A stretch of 64,000 nt of DNA. Origin: JAPPLB01 sp965204095 (GTDB lineage Bacteria; Acidobacteriota; Terriglobia; Bryobacterales; UBA6623). Each line of letters opens with the position of its first letter. The first letter of the stretch is position 1. Location: NCBI GenBank assembly GCA_965204095.1, contig OZ241991.1, positions 2,604,001-2,668,000 on the forward strand. The letters run 5' to 3'. The position numbers and the translations under genes were made by a program. This document shows positions 50,802 through 59,686 of the stretch, piece after piece. The notes under the pieces are model-generated. The model worked only from the letters and a program-made list of their open reading frames with translations. It was not told the DNA's origin and did not search any database.

Positions 50802-51608
50802 CTACTGGTTTCGTCGCAAGCTCACCAAGTACGCCAGGACGTCGTCAATCTCCGAACCGCTCAACATTCCCTCGTACGACGGCATCAGCGACTCGGGCTC
50901 CCGCTCGACAGACCGCACTTCATCCCGCAGATACGAGTGGATCTCTTCCCGCGAGTCCATCAGTTGAACGGAAAAGTTGTCGATGTTCATCTGGCGTCCG
51001 CGGACGGCTTCGCCATCTCGCTCAACCACTGAGATTGTGTCGAACCCCTTGGCGATATTCTTGCTCGGCTCGACGAGCGATTCCCGCAGCCGGGCGAAAC
51101 TGAGGGTCCGACCGATGCGGCTCAGGTTCGGCCCAAGCCGTCCGCCTGTGCCTGCAATGCGATGGCATCCGGCGCACCCCCCCTTTCCCTGATAGATCGA
51201 TTCACCCCGTGAAGCATCGCCTGTCAACACCGGCGTCTCTTTGCGAGCCACCGAACGTAAGTAGGCCACGACACGCCAAATCGTGTTGTCATTCATGCGT
51301 TCGCCGAAGCCCTGCATCTCGGTGGCGCTCACACCGTCCTTTATGACTTCGAACAGATCCCCATCGCTGTCACCGACCTCGTAGACGCCCAACGTAAGGT
51401 CCGGCCCGGAGCCCCCTGCAGCCCCGATCCCATGACAGGGAGCACAGTAGATGCGGAAGGTGGCGCGGCCCGTGTCGATGTCGTCCGCACTGTTGTGGAA
51501 GGGGTTCGTTCTGCTGGGCTGCGCGGAACAGACGGATGCCGCCATCAAAACCAGGAAAACAGAACGTACCACGGTTGCAAGGATACGTCCGCAACCGACC
51601 GCTGTCAA
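50802..51608 (-). CDS. exported dihaem cytochrome c
   Basis: A 268-residue protein with a signal peptide (RSVFLVLMAASVCSA region) and two haem motifs: YCAPCHG in the first domain (about residue 54) and GCAGCHR in the second (about 147). Each domain has its later methionine region (SATEMQGFGERM; SLMPSYEGMLS). It ends IDDVLAYLVSLRRNQ. It probably accepts electrons from the PQQ dehydrogenase encoded 113 bases downstream. The second domain plus tail (FSVQLMDSREEIHSY) matches the second domain of the cytochrome at 59683, so the two gene pairs are duplicated. Confidence 0.9.
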   Translation of the reverse strand: MTAVGCGRILATVVRSVFLVLMAASVCSAQPSRTNPFHNSADDIDTGRATFRIYCAPCHGIGAAGGSGPDLTLGVYEVGDSDGDLFEVIKDGVSATEMQGFGERMNDNTIWRVVAYLRSVARKETPVLTGDASRGESIYQGKGGCAGCHRIAGTGGRLGPNLSRIGRTLSFARLRESLVEPSKNIAKGFDTISVVERDGEAVRGRQMNIDNFSVQLMDSREEIHSYLRDEVRSVEREPESLMPSYEGMLSGSEIDDVLAYLVSLRRNQ

Positions 51609-51793
51609 TGAGGCCCAGCATGCAGGAGCGGCAAATGCATGGCTGCCTTCTCATGCTCTTCAGCCATCAGGCAAATGGATATCCAGGCGGGGCCGCCGGC
51701 GCCCCGTACTCGCCGCCGGATGTCGTCCGAATCCGCTCATGACTTTGCGCTTCCCCAACATCGGGACCTCTCAAGGCTTCCCAATCTGACATT

Positions 51794-51872
51794 CCGGGGA
51801 CACCCCGGGGAGCATCCGAGCAGACTCATGGAGGACGAGAACGCTAAACTCGAAGTTTCGGCTTCTGCCGAA
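51794..51872 (+). promoter_or_regulatory. two hairpins in the lysC leader
   Basis: CCGGGG (51794-51799), loop ACA, CCCCGG (51803-51808); and TTCGGC (51857-51862), loop TTCT, GCCGAA (51867-51872), 14 bases before the lysC ATG. The second could affect ribosome access. There is no T-run and I cannot recognise the lysine riboswitch core, so regulation by lysine is not supported from sequence alone. Confidence 0.35.
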
Positions 51873-51886
51873 TTGCCACCCCGCCA

Positions 51887-53260
51887 ATGATCGTAATGAA
51901 ATTCGGCGGCAGCTCGATCGAGAGCGCCGACGCCGTACAGCGCGTAACCGGCATCATCGCCGGACGTGCCCAACGCCCGCTTCTCGTCGTCGTTTCCGCC
52001 ATGGGAAAGACGACGGACCGCCTGATTGAAATCGGCCATACCGCTGCTACCGGAGACATCGACGGCGCGCTTCGAAAGCTCAACAGCCTGCGTGAGTTTC
52101 ACGCCGTTGAAACGGCAAGCGTCGTCGCGCCACAGGCCGAAGTAGCCCTCGAAAAACACTTTGATGACCACTTTCATGAACTGGCGGAGTTGCTGCGCGG
52201 CCTCTCGATCTTGGGCGAGTTGAGCGCCCGGTCGCTGGATGTCCTGTCGAGCTACGGCGAGCGCCTTTCCAGCAGGGTCATCACCGAAGCGCTGCGAGCG
52301 CGGGGCCTTGCGGCCGAACATATCGACGCGCGCGAGGTCATTGTCACCGACGACCGCTTCGGCGAAGCCTCGCCGCTCGTCGATGAAACGAATGCGCGGC
52401 TCGCCCGGCTGGTCCGGCCGCTCATCGACGCTGGCAAGATCCCTGTTATGGGAGGCTTCATCGCCTCCACGATGAAAGGCATCACTTCGACACTCGGGCG
52501 CGGCGGCTCGGATTTCACGGCCTCGCTCGTCGGCGCCGGCCTGACGGCGGAGGAGATTGAAATTTGGACCGACGTCGACGGCGTTCTCACCGCCGACCCT
52601 TCCTTGATCTCGCCGGCCCGTCGGATCCGCGTAATGTCTTTCGCCGAGGCCGCGGAACTCGCCTATTTCGGGGCGCGGGTGCTGCACCCGAGCACGATGC
52701 TCCCCGCCGTTAGGAACAACATCCCGATTCGCGTACTCAACTCCCGTAAACCTGAAGTTGAAGGCACTTTGATCGTGGCCGAGCATGCGGACGGTCAATC
52801 GATCATCAAGTCCATCGCTTACCAGCAAGGCATCACCGTCGTCGAGGTGCGCTCGACCCGGATGCTGATGGCTCACGGCTTCCTCGCGAAGATCTTCGAA
52901 GTGTTCGACCGCTACGAGACCTCCGTCGACATGGTCACTACGTCCGAGGTCAGCGTTTCGCTGACGATCGACGACACGACTCACCTCCCCGCCATGGTTC
53001 AGGAGTTGCAGCAGTTCGCCGAGGTGACCCCCGTATCCGATCAGGGCATCGTCTGCGTCGTGGGCGACAACATCGGTTATACTCCGGGAATTGCGGCACG
53101 GATCTTCCAGGCTCTCGAGCAGATCAACATTCGGATGATCTCGCAGGGCGCGTCGCGGCTGAACGTGAGTTTGGTCGTTGATGAGAAGGATCTCCGGAGG
53201 ACCGTGGAGGCGCTGCACGCGACGTTCTTCTCGCAAGTCAACGAGAAAGTCTTCGCCTAG
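51887..53260 (+). CDS. lysC: aspartate kinase (lysine-sensitive type)
   Basis: Phosphorylates aspartate, the first step of lysine, threonine and methionine synthesis. The 457-residue monofunctional enzyme has MKFGGSSIESADAVQRV at the N-terminus, SSYGERLSSRV, TLGRGGSDFTASLVGAGL (catalytic and ATP site), WTDVDGVLTADPSLI, and two ACT domains at the C-terminus (VEVRSTRMLMAHGFLAKIFE, GDNIGYTPGIAARIF). The size and the N-terminus resemble E. coli LysC. It is followed, after a 190-base gap, by dapB-dapA-dapD, which supports a lysine/diaminopimelate cluster. Confidence 0.94.
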   Translation: MIVMKFGGSSIESADAVQRVTGIIAGRAQRPLLVVVSAMGKTTDRLIEIGHTAATGDIDGALRKLNSLREFHAVETASVVAPQAEVALEKHFDDHFHELAELLRGLSILGELSARSLDVLSSYGERLSSRVITEALRARGLAAEHIDAREVIVTDDRFGEASPLVDETNARLARLVRPLIDAGKIPVMGGFIASTMKGITSTLGRGGSDFTASLVGAGLTAEEIEIWTDVDGVLTADPSLISPARRIRVMSFAEAAELAYFGARVLHPSTMLPAVRNNIPIRVLNSRKPEVEGTLIVAEHADGQSIIKSIAYQQGITVVEVRSTRMLMAHGFLAKIFEVFDRYETSVDMVTTSEVSVSLTIDDTTHLPAMVQELQQFAEVTPVSDQGIVCVVGDNIGYTPGIAARIFQALEQINIRMISQGASRLNVSLVVDEKDLRRTVEALHATFFSQVNEKVFA

Positions 53261-53450
53261 CAGCCCATGTTGAAACCCCGCGTAGCACCGAGAGCGGCGA
53301 GGTGCCTGGCTGACAAGGCGCGACGAGGGAGTATATTGGACATATTCGACCGAGGAGCAACGCAGTTCAGCCGGGATGCATCGCCGCTTGAATGCAGCGG
53401 GGCTTTTGACATGGGCTGCTTGTACGCCTGGAGAGCCGAGCAGGCCTCTC

Positions 53451-54191
53451 ATGGACATGCCCGCTGAAGCCACATCCCGGCGCCTCGCCCTTGTCGGCTA
53501 CGGCAAGATGGGCCGCATGGTCGAGAGTCTCGCTCCCGAGTTCGGCTTCGAAGTCAGCCTCAAGCTCGACGAGTTCAACAACGTCGGCGGCGAGGGCATC
53601 ACCGCTGAGAGCTTCGAAGGCATCGATGTCGCGATTGACTTCTCGATTCCACCGGTTGTCGCCGACAACACCGAGAAAATCTCCGCTTTGGGTGTCAATG
53701 TGGTGATTGGGACCACGGGTTGGCTCGACCAGATCGCTCGCGTCCGCAGCGCGGTGGAGCGTGCTAACATCGGCCTTGTTTACGGCGCGAATTTCTCGGT
53801 CGGCGTGCAGGTTTTTTACCGTGTCGCGGAGGCGGCGGCGACCTTGCTGGTTACGGAAAACGACTACGATGCGTGGGCGTACGAGATCCATCACAAGATG
53901 AAGAAAGACGCTCCATCCGGTACGTTGTTGCGGCTTGTCGAGAAGATGCAGGAAGCAGGCTACGCACGCCGGATCGATCAGGCCAGCAACCGCGCTGGCG
54001 CAGTACCGGGAAGCCATCAGATCGGTTTCGACTCCGAGGCCGATACCATCCAGCTCATCCACACCGCGCGGAGCCGAGTCGGCTTCGCCCGCGGTGCGCT
54101 GCGCGCCGCCCGCTGGATCATCGGGCGCAAGGGGCTGTACGAGTTCTCAACGGTCTGGGACCGCATGGAGGCCGCGCCCTCGGCAAGCTGA
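53451..54191 (+). CDS. dapB: 4-hydroxy-tetrahydrodipicolinate reductase
   Basis: Reduces the DapA product to tetrahydrodipicolinate with NAD(P)H. About 246 residues: the nucleotide motif ALVGYGKMGRMVES, VAIDFSIPPVV, VVIGTTGW, ANFSVGVQVFYR, and the signature EIHHKMKKDAPSGT. The start is MDMPAEATSRRLALVGYG, or the Met two codons later. A longer start at 53376 would add 25 residues without family support. The gap to lysC (53261-53450) holds GAAACCCCGCGTAGC, a phrase also seen at the broken left border of foldback copy 6. Confidence 0.93.
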   Translation: MDMPAEATSRRLALVGYGKMGRMVESLAPEFGFEVSLKLDEFNNVGGEGITAESFEGIDVAIDFSIPPVVADNTEKISALGVNVVIGTTGWLDQIARVRSAVERANIGLVYGANFSVGVQVFYRVAEAAATLLVTENDYDAWAYEIHHKMKKDAPSGTLLRLVEKMQEAGYARRIDQASNRAGAVPGSHQIGFDSEADTIQLIHTARSRVGFARGALRAARWIIGRKGLYEFSTVWDRMEAAPSAS

Positions 54192-54210
54192 ACCGCCTCG
54201 GGAGGTGATC

Positions 54211-55107
54211 ATGTTCACTGGTTGCGGCACCGCACTCGTCACGCCCTTTCGGTCGGACGGCTCTCTCGACGAAGAAGCATTCCGCGCGCTCGTCCGCTGG
54301 CAGTTGGAAAGCTGCATACACTTCCTCGTTCCCTGCGGCACCACGGGCGAGAACCCGACTCTCACAAAGCAGGAACACCGCCGTGTCGTCGAGATGACGC
54401 TCGAGGAAGCCAAAGGCAAGGTTCCGATTCTCGCCGGCTGTGGAGGCTACAACACCGCCGAAGTCGCTGCGCTGGCGAGTGAACTCGAGAGCATGGAAGT
54501 CGATGGACTGCTCTCCGTCACTCCCTACTACAACAAGCCCACGCCGGAAGGCCTTTATGAACACTTCCTGGCCGTCTCGAAGGCGAGCCGGTTGCCGATC
54601 GTCGTCTACAACGTTCCCAGCCGCACCGGCTCCAACGTGAAAGCGCAGACCCTGGCTCGGCTGGCCTCGATCGATAACGTCGTTGGCGTCAAGGAGGCGT
54701 CGGGAGATATCGGACAGATGGCGGAGATCTTTCAGCTCGTCCCGAAATCCTTCTCCGTTCTCTCGGGAGATGACTCCGTGACGCTCGCCCTGATGGCTCT
54801 TGGCGGCGCCGGGGTGATCTCCGTCGCCTCGAATGAGATTCCGGCTGCGTTGTCCCAACTCTGCGAAGCCTGTGCGAATGGTGATTTCGACAAAGCCCGG
54901 GAAATCCATCGCCGCTGCCATGCGCTGATGGAGGTCAATTTCATCGAGACCAGCCCCGGGCCGGTGAAGTGGGCGCTTTCGGTGATGGGGCGCATACAGC
55001 CCAACTATCGCCTCCCGATCGTGCCGCCAACCAACGAAAGCAAGGCGGAAATCGAAAGAGTCCTGGCGGGGCTCGGCTTGACTCGAATGTTGGCTTCGGC
55101 GGATTAA
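54211..55107 (+). CDS. dapA: 4-hydroxy-tetrahydrodipicolinate synthase
   Basis: Condenses pyruvate with aspartate semialdehyde. 298 residues. The start MFTGCGTALVTPF is preceded by a strong Shine-Dalgarno (GGGAGGTGATC), 20 bases after dapB. Catalytic residues line up with E. coli: Tyr133 in VVYNVPSRTG and the Schiff-base Lys161 in VVGVKEASGDI; other marks are CGTTGENPTLTKQEH and PYYNKPTPEGLYEHF. The longer open frame beginning inside dapB is not the gene. Confidence 0.96.
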   Translation: MFTGCGTALVTPFRSDGSLDEEAFRALVRWQLESCIHFLVPCGTTGENPTLTKQEHRRVVEMTLEEAKGKVPILAGCGGYNTAEVAALASELESMEVDGLLSVTPYYNKPTPEGLYEHFLAVSKASRLPIVVYNVPSRTGSNVKAQTLARLASIDNVVGVKEASGDIGQMAEIFQLVPKSFSVLSGDDSVTLALMALGGAGVISVASNEIPAALSQLCEACANGDFDKAREIHRRCHALMEVNFIETSPGPVKWALSVMGRIQPNYRLPIVPPTNESKAEIERVLAGLGLTRMLASAD

Positions 55108-55173
55108 CCGGACCGGTCACCGGGTCCGACCCGCAGCCCGCGCCATCGCCGGCGGCGTTTCTGTTCATTCATC

Positions 55174-56013
55174 ATGCTCGAACAACTCATCGATCAACTC
55201 TTCGCAAAAAACCCTGAGAACTATGACCACCAGGACATGGAGGCCTTCCAGGAATTCAAGGAGGCCCTGAACTCGGGTGCCGCTCGAGCCGCCGAGCCCG
55301 ACCCGGACTCTGCGCCGGGTTGGAAGGTGAACCACTGGGTGAAGCGCGGTATCCTCGTCGGCTTCCGGATGGGCAAGACCGTCGATATGTCAAAGGGTGA
55401 CGACCGCTTCTCGTTCTTCGACAAGTCGACTTATCCACTACGGAATTTCGATCTTTCGAACAGTGTCCGGATCGTACCGGGTGGATCGAGCGTCCGCGAC
55501 GGCTGCTACATCGGAACCAGCGTGACCTGCATGCCACCGATGTACATCAACGTCGGAGCTTACATCGACGACGGAACCATGGTGGATTCGCATGCCCTCG
55601 TAGGCAGTTGCGCGCAGGTCGGTAAGAATTGCCACGTCAGTGCCGCAGCGCAAGTCGGGGGTGTCCTCGAGCCCGTCGGCGCTCTGCCGGTCATCATCGA
55701 AGACGATGTTCTCGTCGGAGGCAACTGCGGAATCTACGAAGGAACCATCGTCAAGAAAGGTGCCGTGCTCGGCTCAGGCACGATCCTCACAAGATCAACC
55801 CCCGTCTACGACATCGTCCACGAAACGGTGCTCCGCGCCGAAGATGACATGCCCCTCATCATCCCGGAAGGCGCTGTTGTCGTCGCCGGCAGCCGTCCGA
55901 TCACGAAAGGAATCGGCAAAGAGTGGAACCTCTCGCTCTACACGCCCGTCATCGTCAAATACCGCGACGAAAGGACCGACGAACGAATCCGGCTGGAAGA
56001 CTGGCTGCGCTGA
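55174..56013 (+). CDS. dapD: tetrahydrodipicolinate N-succinyltransferase
   Basis: Transfers succinyl from succinyl-CoA to tetrahydrodipicolinate, the step that defines the succinylase branch of lysine synthesis. 279 residues with an N-terminal helical domain (MLEQLIDQLFAKNPENYDHQ) and a left-handed beta-helix of hexapeptide repeats (VRIVPGGSSVRDGCYIGTSV, VMPPMYINVGAYIDDGTMV, VLIEDDVLVGGNCGIYEG-like VIIEDDVLVGGNCGIYEG). It is the last gene of the cluster; dapC, dapE and dapF are not in the window. 66 bases separate it from dapA. Confidence 0.95.
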   Translation: MLEQLIDQLFAKNPENYDHQDMEAFQEFKEALNSGAARAAEPDPDSAPGWKVNHWVKRGILVGFRMGKTVDMSKGDDRFSFFDKSTYPLRNFDLSNSVRIVPGGSSVRDGCYIGTSVTCMPPMYINVGAYIDDGTMVDSHALVGSCAQVGKNCHVSAAAQVGGVLEPVGALPVIIEDDVLVGGNCGIYEGTIVKKGAVLGSGTILTRSTPVYDIVHETVLRAEDDMPLIIPEGAVVVAGSRPITKGIGKEWNLSLYTPVIVKYRDERTDERIRLEDWLR

Positions 56014-56178
56014 CCAGAGACCTCCCAGGGTTGCAGGTGCGCGGCATGTTATGCCGGCGGGGGTAAAGTCACCATACGATGACCATGGCCCTTGGCGCTT
56101 CCACGACCCTAAGTCCCGAGGGCAAATCAATGCACACCGTTGTATGATGGACCTTTTTTTCGCACAGCCAAAGACCCG

Positions 56179-57537
56179 ATGCACCCATTCTTGATTCTCC
56201 TCATCGCCGTCGCCGCGGTATTCGTGCTGATCATCCGACTCCGGGTGAACGCCTTTGTTGCGCTCATCTCGTCGGCAATCCTGATCGGCCTCCTCTCACC
56301 CGACATCGCTGTCAACGAGGTAGTCCCGGCCGTCGGTGAGCGCTTCGGGGATGTTGTCGGCCGCATCGGCATCGCGATCGCCATGGCCGCCATCGTCGGC
56401 CAGTGCCTGATGGAAAGCGGCGCGGCCGACCGCATCACCCGCCGCTTTGTTGCCTGGCTGGGCGAGGCCCGTTCCTCGCTGTCGCTGGTCGCGAGCGGCT
56501 ACGTGCTTTCGGTGCCCGTGTTCTCGGATACCGTCTTCTATCTCCTGGTCCCCTTGGCGCGGGCGATGAGCGTCCGCATGGGCGGACGCAACTACGTTCT
56601 CTATGTGATGGCGATCTCCGCCGGCGGATCGGCCACGCACGTCTTCGTCCCGCCTACGCCGGGACCACTCGTAATGGCATCCACCCTCAGTGTCGATGTC
56701 GGCATCGTCATTCTCGTAGGTCTGTGCGTCGCGCTGCCCGCGTCGCTGTGCGGCTGGCTCTACTCGATATGGATCGACCGCAAGCTCGACATCCCGATTC
56801 GCGAAGCGCCCGGGCTTTCCCTCGACGAGCTCGGCAGGATCGCGACGCGGCCCGAGGAAGAGTTGCCCGGTTTCTGGGCGTCGATGTCACCGATCCTGCT
56901 GCCGGTCGTGTTGATTACCTCCAATACGGTGGCGAACACCTTCTACGAGGGAACCGGCCTCGCCCGCCTGACCGCTTTCCTCGGGAACCCGAGTTTCGCT
57001 TTGCTGGCCGGCGCGGTCGTTTCGCTGTGGCTCCTGGCTCGTCAGAACCGTCTGTCGCTCAAGCAGTTGGCCGTCCCCGTCGAGGAGGCCATCAAGAGCG
57101 CCGGCGTTATCATCCTGATCACCGCGGGAGGCGGGGCCTTCGGCGGAATGCTCGTCCTTGCGGGCGTCGGCGACATGCTCGGCGAGTCGGCGAGCGAGTT
57201 GGGCATGTCGCTGATGCTGCTCGGTTTCCTGCTCGCCATGCTCGTCAAGATCGCCCAAGGTTCCGGCACCGTCGCGATGATCACGGCTTCCGCCATCATG
57301 GCCCCGCTGCTCGCGTCAGCAGACCTGACCTACCACCCGGTCTATGTTCTGATGTCCATCGGCAGCGGCGCTCTCATCGGCACCTGGATGAACGACAGCG
57401 GCTTCTGGGTCTTCCGCACGATGACCGGACTGACCGAGATCGAAACGCTGCAAACCAAGACAGCTCTCCTTGTCGTGTTGGGAACCACCGGCTTCGCCGT
57501 CACCCTGCTGGGAAGTTGGCTCTTCCCACTCGTTTAG
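56179..57537 (+). CDS. GntP family permease
   Basis: A 452-residue membrane protein of the gluconate:H+ symporter family (GntP), with 12 or so hydrophobic helices. Family-like stretches are VVGRIGIAIAMAAIVGQCLM, SVPVFSDTVFYLLVPLARAM, AMLVKIAQGSGTVAMITASA and IGTWMNDSGFWVF. It imports a sugar acid or related compound; the substrate is uncertain. The start is MHPFLILLIAVAA. A Met 13 codons upstream is open, but that stretch is hydrophilic. A TATGAT at 56142 may be part of its promoter. The TAG stop is the first three bases of foldback copy 14. Confidence 0.9.
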   Translation: MHPFLILLIAVAAVFVLIIRLRVNAFVALISSAILIGLLSPDIAVNEVVPAVGERFGDVVGRIGIAIAMAAIVGQCLMESGAADRITRRFVAWLGEARSSLSLVASGYVLSVPVFSDTVFYLLVPLARAMSVRMGGRNYVLYVMAISAGGSATHVFVPPTPGPLVMASTLSVDVGIVILVGLCVALPASLCGWLYSIWIDRKLDIPIREAPGLSLDELGRIATRPEEELPGFWASMSPILLPVVLITSNTVANTFYEGTGLARLTAFLGNPSFALLAGAVVSLWLLARQNRLSLKQLAVPVEEAIKSAGVIILITAGGGAFGGMLVLAGVGDMLGESASELGMSLMLLGFLLAMLVKIAQGSGTVAMITASAIMAPLLASADLTYHPVYVLMSIGSGALIGTWMNDSGFWVFRTMTGLTEIETLQTKTALLVVLGTTGFAVTLLGSWLFPLV

Positions 57538-57812
57538 CCTGCATTTCTCACCACGCGGCGAGGCGAAGTGGGTGAGAGGGCCGTCAGGACTAGGCTCAAG
57601 CCGGGCGGAGGAAAAAGGCACGAGCCGCTTGGCGCGCGCAGGCGTTCTTGAACAGTACGTCGAGCACGGCAAGCAAGCGCAACGCAAGCCGCCCTTGAGC
57701 GACGGCCGTGCCGCCTGCCCAGGTTTTGGGGTCACGAAACACGAGACACGAAACACGAATCACGGCCTTTTTTCGCGTGCTTCGACCGTCGGGTGGTGAG
57801 ACATGCAGGTTA
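57535..57812 (+). repeat. foldback element A, copy 14, with module F and heptads inside its tip
   Basis: Left end TAGCCTGCATTTCTCACC; the right end with GGTGAGACATGCAGGTTA closes 278 bases later. After CAAGCGCAACG the copy departs into module F (CAAGCCGCCCTTGAGCGACG, GCCTGCCCAGGTTTTGGGG) and heptads (TCACGAA, ACACGAG, ACACGAA, ACACGAA, TCACGGC), then returns at TTCGCGTGCTTCGACCG. It also carries the GGCGGAGGAAAAAGG variant. The insertion has the same architecture as copy 15. Confidence 0.88.
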
Positions 57813-58054
57813 GGCCCGGTCAAGCCACATTGCGGTTTGTTTCGGTCGAGATGGCAAGGGCTGCATTCCCTCCGCTCTCGACTTCTACTGCCGAGCCCGA
57901 TGTTCGGATGACATTCTTCTCGCGGACGGGGCTCACAAGCTCTGCTATGTGTTGGGCTGCGAGGTGTCTTGTAGAGGGCGCGAACCCTATTGGGAGACAA
58001 GCCTCATCGCATTCAATGCGCTTACCTGACTGCGGCGAAGCTTTTTCGCCGATC
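57813..58054. other. short intergenic stretch, nothing recognised
   Basis: 242 bases between foldback copy 14 and the PQQ dehydrogenase stop. A 92-codon plus-strand frame crosses it but begins inside the repeat and has no recognisable motif. No hairpin with a T-run was seen. Confidence 0.35.
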
Positions 58055-59686
58055 TCAGTCCGTCTCAGTACCCGCGGGTAACGCGAACGCCACGACGTTC
58101 ACTCCGGAGCAGACAGCCAGGTACTGCCGGCCGTTGACCGCGTAGCTGATCGGCGAGGCCGAGATTCGCGTACCCGTGTTGAAGTGCCACAGCGGTTCGC
58201 CAGTCTTGGCATCGAGGGCGGTGAAGAACCCCTGATCGTCGCCCGCGAAGATCAAGCCGGTGGCGGTCGAGACCAGCCCGGCCCCGTAGTGCCGGGAGTT
58301 CACTTGCTTGTACTCCCACTTGCGCTCACCCGTTGTCAGGTCCAGCGCGCGGACGAACATCTGCCAGGGGAACCGTGGCGATTCGATATAGCCCGTCGCC
58401 GCATACGAAAAGCCCCCGGGACGGAACTCCTGCTTCGATTTATAGCTGACGCCGCAACCCTCCTTGACCGCCAGGTAGAACCAGTTCGTAGCCGGGTTGT
58501 AGGCTGGCGACATCCAATTCGTCGCGCCGGAGGTAGATGGGCAGACAAAGTTGCCCTGCAGCGTCGGCTCCACGCCCGGGACGCGGATCGGCCGGCCGGC
58601 CTCCGTCAGTCCGCTGGCCCAGTTCAACTTGTCGATGAACGGCACGCCCTCGAGAAACTCGCCGGTCTCGCGGTCAAGAACGTAGTAGAAACCGTTGCGG
58701 TCAGCATGCGCCAGCAGCTTCCGTAGACGGCCCTTGTAGGGAGCGTCGACCAGAATCGGGATCTCTACCGAATCCCAGTCGTGCAGATCATGGGGAGTGA
58801 ACTGAAAATGCCACTTGAGCTTGCCGCTGTCGGCGTCCACCGCGACAACCGACTCGGTATACAGGTTGTCGCCTCTTCTCGATTCGCCGTCAAAGTCCGG
58901 CGCGGGGTTCCCGATGCCCCAGTAGAGCAGGTTCAACTCCGGATCGAAGCTCCCCGAGAGCCACGTCGCGCCGCCGCCGGTCTTCCACGAATCGCCGGCC
59001 CACGTTTCGTTGCCGGGCTCGCCCGGACGCGGAATCGTGTAGAACCGCCAAAGCCGTTCACCCGTCGTGGCGTCGAAGGCGTCCAGCCAGCCGTTGAGTC
59101 CGTAGTCGCCCGCCGCGTTGCCGGCGATGATCCTGCCGTCAATCGCAAACGGCGCCGCCGGCGACCAGTAGCCGTCCTCGGAACTCGCAATCTCCGATTC
59201 CCACACCATGCTCCCGGTGCGGGCATCGAGAGCGACGAGATGAGCGTCCGGCGTGGAAACATAGACAAGATTCCCCAGCACCGCGACGCCGCGATTGTTG
59301 CCGCGCTGGCGAGCCGGCTCCCGACGCCATTTCCAGATCTGGCGGCCGGCGCGGGCATCCAGCGCGTAGACCTCATTGGGCTGGCTCACGTACATCACGC
59401 CGTCCACGACGATGGGCACGCTTTCCAGCCGCCTGGCTCCCGGCATGGGAAAGATCCAGGCGGGTGCGAGCTGACTCACGTTTTCCTTGGTGATCTGATC
59501 GAGCGGACTGTGGCGCTGCGAGTCGTAGGTTCGGCCGTACGTGAGCCAATTTTCAGGCGGTGGGTCGAGAAGCTGTTCGTACGTGACTTCCTCGGCCGAA
59601 AGTCCCGCCGCCAGCAATCCTGCTACCAATGCGCACCGAAAAAGACGGCCCATGCCGCCGGCTCTGTTGCTCATCTCAGCTATCAT
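58055..59686 (-). CDS. PQQ-dependent dehydrogenase, second cytochrome-linked copy
   Basis: A 543-residue quinoprotein, paralogous to 49096-50688. It has a hydrophobic signal segment (RLFRCALVAGLLAAGLSA), WLTYGRTYDSQRHSPLDQI, GDSWKTGGGATWLSGSFDPE, YWGIGNPAPDFDGESRRGDN and FQFTPHDLHDWDSV. The vicinal cysteines of its paralogue are missing; the matching place reads ARQRGNNRGVAV. The ATG overlaps the stop of the upstream cytochrome gene as ATGA, so the two are translationally coupled. Met5 and Met12 are alternatives closer to the signal segment. Confidence 0.9.
   Translation of the reverse strand: MIAEMSNRAGGMGRLFRCALVAGLLAAGLSAEEVTYEQLLDPPPENWLTYGRTYDSQRHSPLDQITKENVSQLAPAWIFPMPGARRLESVPIVVDGVMYVSQPNEVYALDARAGRQIWKWRREPARQRGNNRGVAVLGNLVYVSTPDAHLVALDARTGSMVWESEIASSEDGYWSPAAPFAIDGRIIAGNAAGDYGLNGWLDAFDATTGERLWRFYTIPRPGEPGNETWAGDSWKTGGGATWLSGSFDPELNLLYWGIGNPAPDFDGESRRGDNLYTESVVAVDADSGKLKWHFQFTPHDLHDWDSVEIPILVDAPYKGRLRKLLAHADRNGFYYVLDRETGEFLEGVPFIDKLNWASGLTEAGRPIRVPGVEPTLQGNFVCPSTSGATNWMSPAYNPATNWFYLAVKEGCGVSYKSKQEFRPGGFSYAATGYIESPRFPWQMFVRALDLTTGERKWEYKQVNSRHYGAGLVSTATGLIFAGDDQGFFTALDAKTGEPLWHFNTGTRISASPISYAVNGRQYLAVCSGVNVVAFALPAGTETD

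Noticed and set aside
51609..51886. Lysine riboswitch before lysC
   Set aside because: The leader has only two short hairpins and none of the conserved junction sequences I would expect of an L box. A covariance-model search would settle it.
51737..53473. A 578-codon minus-strand open frame opposite lysC
   Set aside because: It mirrors lysC, which has every aspartokinase motif. The antisense product has no recognisable domain; GC-rich genes commonly leave such open shadows.
57813..58054. A 92-codon plus-strand gene between foldback copy 14 and the PQQ dehydrogenase
   Set aside because: It starts inside the repeat, has no recognisable motif, and ends antisense to the PQQ dehydrogenase C-terminus.
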